Source: Venturia oleaginea (taxonomy: Eukaryota; Ascomycota; Dothideomycetes; Venturiales; Venturiaceae). Taken from it: DNA of 64,000 bases. Each line of letters begins with the position of its first letter. Positions within the stretch are counted from its first letter, which is position 1. The notes under the pieces are model-generated. The model was not told the origin of the DNA, did not search any database, and saw nothing but the letters and a program-made list of their open reading frames with translations. The stretch lies in contig JABMLP010000027.1 of the NCBI GenBank assembly GCA_013176395.1, positions 372,001 to 436,000 of the forward strand, read 5' to 3'. Below, in pieces: positions 21,729-31,083 of the stretch. Both the position numbers and the translations under genes were made by a program.

Positions 21729-23466
21729 ATGACTTTCTTTAAAATCTTCTTCTTTGGCAATGTTGAATCGACACTAGTTGCGGCACAATGTTCTAGTTCC
21801 ATCGGAACTGTGGCTTCTCTTGTATCGCCATTGGCAGTAGCACAATCTTTCTGCACATCTAGATATCCGCTGCCCGTGGTAACTGTTACAGTCAAGGCAT
21901 CGACGAATACTATCACAAGAACGGCATCAACAAGCACAATTACGTCCACGGCAGCAACCAGCACACTTACGTTCACAGCGTCGACTAGCACAATTACTTC
22001 CACGGCCTCGATAAGTGTGATTACATCTACGGTATCTATGATTGTATCGACGATTACGGCATCAACGGAAGCTATCAATTCTGCAATTGCCACAAGCACA
22101 TTCACTACGTTCACGAGAACCACGGCACTCAGGTAAGTGCATTGGAGACTCTAACGTCAGACGTGAATTAATCTCTAGCGACAGGCAAGTCGTTGCGACG
22201 CAAACCATCCCCACCACAAGCACAAGAGTAAGGCATCCAACTATCAGGCCGAATAAGAATCTGATCACTGCACAGCTTTTGAAGAGACAGGGTACCACAA
22301 GGACAACATCCACTTCATCAACGAGAACCTCTTCAACACTAGCCACTGTCACGAGTGAGACACAATATCTTGAAAGCTACTAGCATCTAACTAACCATCT
22401 CGTAGCTCAAAATGCCCAGCCATCTGCGCTCAGCGCGCTTTTAGCTGCTGGTAACGCTCTGGCAGCCAGTATCTGTACTTGTATTCAAAAGGCCAAAACT
22501 ACGACGCTATCTACCATTGCATCAACCACCATGTACGTTTCGAGCACCCACGCGACTGCTCCAATAAGGGCATACTAGCTAACCCCATCATTACAGTTCT
22601 GCTACCGCCACAATAGTCATGTAAGCCTCTGCGATGAGTTATGAAAATGCATAAGCTAATCGAATCGAAAAAGTCCTGCTACGACTACAATCATCAGGTA
22701 AGCCTCGAGACTGATGATTCAAGAGAGTACACTAGCTAATTTAAACACAACAGGTCTTTCATAGATACAACCGTCATGTAAGCTTCGAGTACTAACAAGT
22801 CACAAAATTACCTGAGCTAACTAATCATGATAGTTTTGTTACAGCCACAACAATAATGTAAGCTTCGAGTACTAGCAATCCACGAAATTATATACGCTGA
22901 TCTCTTCCACCAGTTCAGTCACAGCTACCAGTACCATGTAAGTGTCGAGTTCTGCAAATCCACGACTGTACATACGCTAATCTGTTTCAATAGCTCTGTC
23001 ACAGACACAACCACCATGTAGGCTTCGAGTGCCAGTGTCAAGGCACATGAGCTAACCTAATCATAACAGTCCTGTCACAACCACAACGACGCGTAACGCA
23101 GTCGCAACTACATCCACCCCATATACCACTACCATATATGCCAGGGCAACGACAACTGCTTGCGCCAATGGTCTCCCACAATTTCCGAACGAGGCCCAGG
23201 ATCAGACAGGAAATCGTTATGACTACCGTGATAATTACTTTACGACCGGTCCTGTACTACTTGCGGTGACTGATCAGATCTCCTTACAAGCGTGCTCCCA
23301 AGATTGCACTGGCACTGATAGGTGTAAGTACATCACCTTTAGTGCTGTCAGAAACCGATGTGAGTTGCTTGACGATGGTCCTATTGTGTGTCAAAAACTC
23401 TCGACGGAGTTTCAGTCGGGTATGAGATCGAATCTGGCGCCTTCTTCGGATGAGGAGGGCGTTTGA
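21729..23466 (+). CDS. Thr/Ser-repeat surface protein with PAN-like C-terminal domain, ten exons including six microexons
   Basis: Exons: 21729..22132, 22179..22354, 22406..22532, six 24-nt exons (22597..22620, 22674..22697, 22754..22777, 22834..22857, 22914..22937, 22994..23017) and 23070..23466, giving 415 residues with the frame kept throughout. The N-terminus is short and hydrophobic (MTFFKIFFFG), possibly a signal. Residues about 55-130 are near-perfect 9-residue repeats of the TASTSTITS type. A Cys-containing segment ASICTCIQKAK follows, then the microexon-coded 8-residue repeats (SVTATSTI and similar). The C-terminal domain has six or more Cys (ACANGLPQF..., QACSQDCTG, RNRCELLDD), resembling PAN/apple modules. 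This looks like an O-glycosylated stalk bearing a Cys-rich head, secreted or wall-bound (inference). No close function is known to me. Confidence 0.8.
22597..23069 (+). repeat. Tandem array of exon-intron cassettes (80-bp period)
   Basis: Six consecutive units, each a 24-nt exon plus an intron. Unit starts are 22597, 22674, 22754, 22834, 22914 and 22994. Four successive units are exactly 80 bp (24 + 56). The introns share the start GTAAGcnTCGAG, a central CACGAAATTA-like block, a GCTAA/GCTGA branch site and a YAG acceptor. All exons are phase 2/2, so any number of copies keeps the reading frame. Confidence 0.85.
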
Positions 23467-23864
23467 TGGAGGAGAGAAGTCTTTTTTGCAGATGTTGAAT
23501 TGACAGGTTGCGTTGTTCTTGCGCGAATTTATATGATGGTACTGGGATAGATGTTGATTCGCAGATGATGATGCTAGTCTAGCTATGTATCATGATGAAT
23601 TCGCTGTGGCACTGCTGAAGAGTACCTGTGGATAGTCGAGGCTGTGATTTACCGTGACGGTGATTGGACAATGGCGGGAATTTCCAAAAAGGGCCGAGTG
23701 TTTACATCCAAAGCCACCCGAGTCCATTTTCTTCGCCATTCCTTTCCCTGCATGACTTCCTCACCAACAACCAAATAAAGACTTTATGCCGTGAATCGCA
23801 ATATCCGATCGATTCGAAAACTACCGTATATCTCATCACAACAACAATATCCCGCCCATCTACT
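23467..23864. other. Intergenic, promoter of ERG4
   Basis: 398 bp between two plus-strand genes. Pyrimidine-rich sequence near 23720-23760 precedes the ERG4 start. No gene supported. Confidence 0.4.
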
Positions 23865-25675
23865 ATGACTTCTCGAGTGACGCGCTCGCAGACAGGTGCG
23901 ACGCCGAGGTGAGTCTCCTCTCCAGCACCAGCCCATTGTCGCGTCACATCCGATCGAGCACAGAGCCGAAACTGACGCGATATACACAGGAAGAGCTACA
24001 ATACCTTCGAAGGTCAGGAGTCTACCTCCCGTCGATCCCCACACGTCTCGAAGCTTTCCGAGTCTGTATCACCATCGCCCGGACAATCCAACGGCCACAT
24101 CAAACACAAGGATACAGCCAACTCCCCATCGAATGGCCATGCTGGTGCATTTCCCGATAGCATCGCGAATGGCTCCTCTAATGGCACACCTAATGGCTCT
24201 GTGAAACGGGGACGAGGTCGACCGAAGAAAGTCGTCGCTAACCCAAAGGTCGATGAACAGCCACGGTACGAGTTTGGAGGAGCCTGGGGTGTGAGTGCCA
24301 TGATGATTCTGTTTCCGATTTTGATGTGGTATATGTGGATTGGCGCGACCTACTATGATGGAAAGTTCCCGACCCGGGAACCGGGACAGTCGTTGGGGGA
24401 CTTTTTCAAGCACCTTGGAAATCTGGTTTATACTGGCGCTTTTCCACATGCTCGCGCCTGGGCTATCTACTGGACATTCTTCATCGTGCAAGGAGCGATG
24501 TACTGCCTTATGCCTGGTATCTGGACGAAAGGAAAGCCCCTTGGTTATTTGGGTGGCAAGCAGCTTGACTACTATTGCTCGGCCCTTTCATCCTGGTACG
24601 CAACCATTATTGGAGCCTTCGTTCTTCACTACACCGGCATTTTCAAGCTTTACACCATTATTGATGAGTTCGGACCCATTATGACTGTTGCAATTATCTC
24701 GGGCTATATTGTGAGCATCGTCGCTTATTTCAGTGCACTACACCGAGGCGTTGAGCACAGAATGACTGGATCGCCGGTCTACGACTTTTTCATGGGCGCA
24801 GAGCTTAACCCAAGAATGTTCGGCATCTTGGATTTCAAAATGTTCTTCGAAGTCCGAGTACCTTGGTTCATGCTCTTCCTGCTGTCTCTCGCAGCTGCTG
24901 CCCGTCAATACGAGACTTTGGGCTACGTTAGCGGCGAGGTTGGATTCGTTCTTTTGGCTCACTTCTTGTATGCCAATGCGTGTGCGAAAGGCGAAGAATT
25001 GATTCCAACAACTTGGTAGGTGCACTCCCTGTCCTCTTCATGCATCCATTCTAAGAAGCATAGGGATATGTACTACGAGAAATGGGGTTTCATGCTCATC
25101 TTTTGGAATCTTGCCGGCGTGCCCCTTTCTTACTGTCATTGCACGATTTACCTTGCCAACCATCACCCATCTGAATACCATTGGTCCACTCCTGCTCTCG
25201 TTGCTTTTTACACGTCTTATCTATTCGTCTATTGGGTTTGGGATACTTGCAACAGCCAGAAGAACATGTTCCGAGCAGGCGAGCGCGGCACTGCGCCGCA
25301 ACGAGCAGCTTTCCCGCAGCTCCCATGGAAGGAAGTCAAGAATCCCGTCAAAATACCAACTTCCACTGGCGATTCATTATTGTGTGACGGATGGTACGGT
25401 AAGGCCAGGAAGATCCACTATACTTGCGATGCATTTTTTGCCATCACTTGGGGCCTGATTACTGGATTCAAGAGCCCGTTTCCTTGGTTTTACAGCGTTT
25501 TCTTCTGCGCTATGATTGTGCATCGCGCGATCCGAGATATTGAGAGGTGTCAGGAGAAGTATGGGGAAGCGTGGGAAGAGTATACGAGGCGGGTGCCTTA
25601 TCTTTTCATTCCTGTAAGTCATCTATGTAAACAGAACCATGAAATCGAAGCTGACTTGTGCAGGGTGTATTTTAG
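23865..25675 (+). CDS. ERG4: Delta(24(28))-sterol C-24(28) reductase
   Basis: Four exons: 23865..23908, 23990..25015, 25064..25613, 25664..25675, giving 543 residues. This is the last step of ergosterol synthesis, reducing the side-chain double bond with NADPH in the ER membrane. The C-terminal family signature [18 protein letters not shown] and the ending [22 protein letters not shown] are clear, along with 8-9 hydrophobic segments. The final exon is only 12 nt and encodes Gly-Val-Phe-stop; without it the conserved C-terminus would be replaced by intron sequence. The N-terminal 100 residues are hydrophilic, Ser/Asn-rich and carry an AT-hook-like KRGRGRPKK just before the first membrane region, unlike the short yeast N-terminus. 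Confidence 0.95.
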
Positions 25676-26763
25676 GTATACAAAAGGCATTTTCAGGATA
25701 AGTAGTTTGGTAAAGATTCGATGCCGCATTTTGAAAAGTATGAACAGGACTTGGTGTTGTGAACGAAAGGACATTGTACAGCATCAGCACAGCCTAACAT
25801 GTAATAACAATGATCGATTGATTCGTAAGTCCCAAGCGGTGAGAATGCATGGGCAAGACCACGGCGCTTTATGTCGACAAGATAGCTCCGACAAAACGAG
25901 CATCTACTATCGGCTGGTAACAGTCTCTGCGCAAACATCTTGTTTTTTATCTCGCAAAGGTCGGTCCCTGTGTTATCTTTACGAGGATGTTACGATTCCA
26001 TTCCAAGGTTCGATACATTGTTCAATCCACCGCATAGTCTCGGTGCTTTGCAGCAAATACTTACGATAGGTCTCCACCTACATCGACGCGTATGGTGTCA
26101 GAGCCCCCAAAACGGTGCTACCCGTCTATCTTTCTATCACCGTTGTATGTTCTAGGCGAATTTGGCTCACATGCTCTAGTCATATTTCTCCCTATGCTTC
26201 ATCTATCAACAGCTACCACTGTGAATAGTAGCCCAGAAACGGGGTATTAATTCTAAGCCATATCCTACTTGAATCAGGTATCTAAACGTTTACAGTCCAC
26301 AATAACTTACAGCAAGACAGAATCAAGCACTTGCAAGACAACCCAGCCAGCATCAAGCACACATTTCACCAAGCATATCATCAGATACGATACGAATCCT
26401 TATTGAGCCTTACAAACCTCAGCATCAGTATCTATGTGCAACCAAATTTGGATGAAACCTGCGTGTACGCATCCCTACAGAACAGAACGGAAAAGGAATG
26501 CGCTTTCTAGCTAAAACGCAACCGCTGTGATAATCCACTTTCACCTGGTGAACTCCAGCCCCAATACCAAAGCAGACCTAGTATTCCGATGTGTGAGGAC
26601 TGTAGGGAAACAGCAAGGCAAAATCGACACCTGCCAGCAGCAGCAACAGCATACGCGGTTTTTTTTCTAGTCTAGGTCAGATCAACGGGCCAGTTGTACG
26701 TGCCGTACCAAGCCGAGCTCCCGCATCGTCAGCTCCTTTGGGTGGAAGTTCTATAATGGATAG
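25676..26763. other. Gene-poor stretch downstream of ERG4
   Basis: About 1.1 kb after ERG4 on the way to a coding-like remnant. CAG-rich words near 26625-26650 and a poly-T/acceptor-like tract near 26660 suggest a possible upstream exon of the remnant, but I could not build one. Confidence 0.3.
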
Positions 26764-27216
26764 TGCGACAGCTGCAGATGGACGGGAAAGGATTGCTCAA
26801 AACTGCCTCAGCCCAAGAATAAGCAACCTATCAAGGGCGCCCTACAAGCCGATGGGAGCCGAGATCTTCTTAGGGACAGATATCCTAGACATGACCACAC
26901 CCATTTCCCACCACGGCGTGGATTTGGTACTGCACGCGCACCGGGCTCGTCAGGACAAGCCGGAGCACGTCCGCCGCAACTAGTCCCACCTAGTCATTAT
27001 CCAGGTTCTGCTCTTGTCCCACCGAATCGATACCATGGTGCTGTTCAGGTCCAATTCCAGCAACCTGCACCACCACAGCAACAGAGAGCACCTCGCTACG
27101 ACCCACTCGCCCATGTAGCGCATGAAAATATGTTCCCAGGTGATACGCGCATGGGTCCGCGACGACCAGTTCCGCCGCCTCAAGCCCAGCAAGAGGAGCC
27201 GGAGATCACGGGGTAG
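26764..27216 (+). pseudogene. Pro/Gln-rich coding block without a start codon (remnant or 3' exon)
   Basis: The frame is open for 150 codons to a TAG at 27214-27216, with no ATG until late in the frame. The translation looks like a real disordered C-terminus: LQADGSRDLLRDRYPR, HFPPRRGFG, QQPAPPQQQRAPRYDPLAH, ending PPPQAQQEEPEITG. A TAG stands directly before the block. It could be the last exon of a gene whose upstream exons I failed to find, or a 5'-truncated pseudogene. The Gly/Pro/Arg-rich tail is vaguely like proteasome-inhibitor PI31 C-termini, but that is not enough to name it. Confidence 0.45.
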
Positions 27217-29209
27217 GATTTCTCGGACATATCTTTAAATGATTGGCTGCTCTATGGCATAGGTGATACACAGGGTCCTGGTCAGTACTGATGTCGGTTT
27301 GAAAAGGAGTTTCTTGAGAGGCTATTTACTTTGCATAGTTTGGGGAGTTTGATTTGGTGTTTGCATCTTTCAGGCTAGATGGGCTAACGAGGTAGGTTTG
27401 GTTAAGGGGATCTATCCGCATGTCTTATATTAGTCGACGGAGTGACGATATTTTGGTTTATTTGGCTTTGCGTGAAGGGGTGTTTTTTGCATCTTAGGCT
27501 CTGGATAGTTGGAGGAGGCTGTAGCTGGCCTTACCATGAGGCGCCTTTTCGTCAGTCAATGTTTTGATGGAGCTCGTGCGCTGAGCAGGGAGTCTCTGTG
27601 GAGCGTAGTTGTGCAGACCTTTAAACGCAGTCGACCTCCAACTTTGCTCCAATTGCCGATCTCAGGTTGTTCTGCCAGAGCATTTGAGTGGATTATTGTG
27701 CATCAAGATTGAGATGGAGCACGTGCCGCAAAAGAGGGACAAGTAGGCCAATAACTTGGCGGTGGGATGCTTCTCCAATGTGTAGCGTGGGATCATGATG
27801 CTATTGCAGATTTTTGAGACCCCGTTGGTTGCTATGGTCTGCTTATTGGCATTGGCATCACGATCCAATAGATTGAGCCGTCCTAGAATATGAAAGGAAG
27901 TTCGAGGCGTAGAACGGACGCAGATATGAATCACTATATCGGTTATGACACGATAGGAGGAGGGGACGAGCAGAGACTACGGACGGAAAGGGGGGAGAAG
28001 CTGAAGTGAGAAATGAGCGGAATTCCCGAACCATGGACGGTACAAACACCGTTTATCAGTACGAACTCCAGGCAATCAGAAGGAAGCGTTGGAGAGCTGA
28101 AGGTGCGATGAGGGTCTTGAGGAGGGACTGAGGAGAGAAGAGGAGGTGTGGACTGAAGATTGCTGTGAGGAAATGGAGGGAGGAGAGATTGGGGTGGAAG
28201 TTGTTTATTTATTAACGGCGCGTTACCAGGGCGCGCCGTGTCCGTTACCACGCCCTCACCTGGACTCGCAATGTTTGGGTCCTCACGATGCTTGGCATAT
28301 TGGATCCTGGTGTTGTAAAAATTCTGGACCCTGTATTTACAACAACAATGGCCAACTCGGAGTCTGGACAACACCGGGCCCGGAACAGAGGATTGGAGCA
28401 TCAGGACCGGAGGGTGTCCTATACTGACCACATTATAAATGACTCGGGTAGTGAACGGGGGGCATTGTTCGACGGCGCCGGTCCATGGACGGGACGCGGT
28501 CTGGAAAGTGACGAAAGGCTTTTTTATCCCAGAGAGTTGGGTTTTTGCAGTTGTAGATAGAGATTGTGGGCACACGGCACATACGCCAATACATACCACG
28601 TAAAATCTGATCATTATTATATCGGTTATGATGGTGCTTGTTTGGTCTTCGTTCTTATAGGTAGCGGATAATGGAGACGAAGGTAGCTTATCCCCGCCCT
28701 CATTGAAAATTTAACATGGTGAGGCATCATCTAAGGTCAAAATAGGTTATTGGCTATCTTTCTCGTCACAGTGTCCTTTCTGAAAAAAGGCCAGAGTTTG
28801 AGAGATCTTGAAGGCACAAGTTGTGATTTGACCACCCGAAGTATATTTCAGAGTATTCGTCTAATTTCTTGAATCAGTGCCCAGGGCACAATGTACGCAC
28901 GAAAGAGGAGGTAGACTTGCGATCCTTGGTCCTCGACATCGGTCTCGGTGGCTGCGAAAGGTGGTGGCATCCGGGATTCAAGAAAATGTACCTGACAAAC
29001 AAAATTCAAGACAAAAAGGTTGGACATACCTAACGTGCCCAACATCACATCATTCAATTACAATCCATCTTACACCCCAGAACCGCAACTAGACCAGCCA
29101 ACAAGAAATTACCATCGACTATGCGACATCTGAAATGGTAGTGTTCTCTTTAACATGAAGAATACAGTCTACTATAATACAAAATCTCTCATCAATCGAA
29201 ACCAGTCGA
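27217..29209. other. Gene-poor stretch, 2 kb
   Basis: Between the coding remnant and the SED5 3' end. A 223-codon minus-strand open frame at 27943..28614 begins with ATG but has no recognisable domain and odd composition; I do not call it. A GGCGCG/CGCGCC inverted pair occurs near 28217-28238. Confidence 0.35.
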
Positions 29210-30286
29210 TTATCCAGAGACCAGTACCCAAAGTAAGAAGAATATCATAAGCACGCCAAACATCTTCGCCACCAGCCATCTATTGCCTTTGACATTACTC
29301 CAATATTTCAAAAGTTCTCTCTGCGCACCTTGCACGTTTTCAACGACATCGTCTGTATCTGCGTCGATGCGTTGTATTTGCTCGCCTTGCTCGGTGACCA
29401 TTTGTGCTAACTGAGTGAAGATGCCGCCAAGTTCGTTTATCGTCCGTTCGATTGTCTCTATTGCTTCGCCACGGGCTTGGATGTAGGTGTTTGAAGTTGC
29501 TCCCTCTTCCATGAGCATAAGTTGTTGTGACGAAGCGGGAGCTGTTCGCGCGAGGGCAGAGGAGGAAGATGATTCGGGCATGTCGAGGGAGAGGATATCG
29601 GATTGTGCTGCTTGGGTATGTTGGTAGGGAGAGCGACTTCTTGGGCCTTGTTGTTGTAACGATTGCCCTTGTCTTTGCTGGTCTGACTGGTACAAGGGCG
29701 AATCTGTCCTCGACGGGTTCAGACTGGACGGATTTGAGTGCGCAGAGACGTTTGAGATGAAGTTTTCCGTGCGCGATCGAGAGGCTTGAATATTCTTCGT
29801 TCGCAGTTCAAGGGTTTCCTTGAAGCCGGTTGTGACCTCTCCAAGTTTGCCTCCTAACAGGAACAGCACATTTTTGTTGTGCTCGCCCTCCTGGTCGCCA
29901 GACTGCTTGTATGCTATGGAGAATTGTTTCAGGGCTCGGATGTCCTGGTCTAGTTTCGCGAGGTCTTGTTTTATAATGTAGGTCAACTCGTTGATCTCGA
30001 CGGGGCGGTCGTCGAAGAGGGTTTTCCTCCTTGCTAGGGATGCGAGTCTCCCCAGTTTGGCCTGGATGCTGCTAATACCGCGACCGATGGCTGCGGCTTG
30101 TCGCGCAAATTCGGAGCGCTGTCCGATGGAAGCATTCTGGGGGGATCCGTTTGCATTTGCCTTTTCCGAGGGCGTGAGGAGAGACTGGCGCTGCTGGGAG
30201 AGTTTCTTGTTGGCGTGGTTGCGCGATGCTTGCTGCAGGATGGAGCGGAATTCCGGGGTTCTGTCTTGTATGTTTATGCGCGCCAT
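29210..30286 (-). CDS. SED5: Syntaxin-5 type Qa-SNARE
   Basis: Intronless, 358 residues; the ATG at 30286 starts MARINIQDRTPEF, the N-peptide that binds the SM protein Sly1 in this family. A three-helix N-terminal domain (about 60-190) is followed by a Ser/Gln-rich linker, then the Qa-SNARE motif (about 270-330) containing VTEQGEQIQRIDADTDDV, and a C-terminal tail anchor (FGVLMIFFLLWVL). Sed5 drives fusion of ER-derived and intra-Golgi vesicles at the cis-Golgi. The frame upstream of this ATG is open only with non-ATG codons, which supports the start. The gene is complete and ordinary. Confidence 0.95.
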   Translation of the reverse strand: MARINIQDRTPEFRSILQQASRNHANKKLSQQRQSLLTPSEKANANGSPQNASIGQRSEFARQAAAIGRGISSIQAKLGRLASLARRKTLFDDRPVEINELTYIIKQDLAKLDQDIRALKQFSIAYKQSGDQEGEHNKNVLFLLGGKLGEVTTGFKETLELRTKNIQASRSRTENFISNVSAHSNPSSLNPSRTDSPLYQSDQQRQGQSLQQQGPRSRSPYQHTQAAQSDILSLDMPESSSSSALARTAPASSQQLMLMEEGATSNTYIQARGEAIETIERTINELGGIFTQLAQMVTEQGEQIQRIDADTDDVVENVQGAQRELLKYWSNVKGNRWLVAKMFGVLMIFFLLWVLVSG

Positions 30287-30426
30287 GGTAAGGTTATGTG
30301 GGATCAATCGGTGGGCTCTTTGATTTGTTGTTGTATTGTATTTGGAAGGTGTACTTTGGGAGTCGCAAGGGGCGTAAACGTGTTCTAGTCTGCGGTGCTT
30401 TCAGGGTTGCAGGACAAGGCATTTAC

Positions 30427-30434
30427 TATATATA
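30427..30434 (-). promoter_or_regulatory. TATATATA element upstream of SED5
   Basis: Self-complementary AT element about 140 bp before the SED5 ATG, a possible TATA box. No further support. Confidence 0.3.
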
Positions 30435-30564
30435 GGTTGACAAGGCGAGGCATCTTCGATTTCGAGCCTCCATATAGCATACATACTACGTACATCTATT
30501 CCGCAATTGATCTTCACTGATGGTGGTCTGGGATGATATGAAGCCGATGTTTAACAGCCATTCC

Positions 30565-30597
30565 TACTCGTAGCACTCGTAGCACTCGTAGTACTCG
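30565..30597. repeat. 9-bp tandem repeat (CACTCGTAG)
   Basis: About three and a half copies of CACTCGTAG, with slight variation in the last copy, in the SED5 upstream region. Confidence 0.7.
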
Positions 30598-31083
30598 GCA
30601 TGGACTGTAATGTCAGGTGTAATATTCTCCTAGCAGTAGCAATCCTCGATGTCAATCATGAGTTGAGGGATCATATCAATTCGGTCGTCCGAAGGTGGAA
30701 ATGCCAGCATGTATCCTAAGCGTCTGTAATGAGCATAGCAGACTCTCAATCGAATTGCCTGCGGGAAGGACATGTTGCATGTGTATGATTGATGGAGAGA
30801 GTGTAGGGGGAGGGTGAAGATGCCAGCCAGTGCTCCACCGTATGAGGCTGAGAAAGCTGTCATCGTACAATAAATTCATTTTCCTGGCTGCCTCTGCCTC
30901 TTACAATCACAACCAAGACAATCGGTCTAGTCAAATAGATTGTCGGCCTACGTCGAACTAGACTAGGAGTCAATAGAATATCCTGGCAGAGCAATGCCAG
31001 CTTGCGAACAACAACGCTCCGCCTCCTCCCCATGAGGATCACATCTTGTCGCCCACTCCAACGACTACTGCCGGAAGAGCACC

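Larger units (their letters stand above)
30287..31083. promoter_or_regulatory. Divergent intergenic region
   Basis: 797 bp between SED5 (minus) and the next plus-strand gene. It contains a TATATATA element at 30427-30434, about 140 bp upstream of the SED5 start, and a 9-bp tandem repeat near 30565-30597. No gene supported. Confidence 0.45.

Noticed and set aside
28210..28240. GGCGCG/CGCGCC inverted pair as a terminator or origin element
   Set aside because: A short isolated inverted repeat with no neighbouring features; no basis for a function in a fungal genome.
27943..28614. 223-codon minus-strand frame starting with ATG
   Set aside because: No recognisable domain, unusual Pro/Ser/Cys composition, no splice structure, in a gene-poor region; likely chance.
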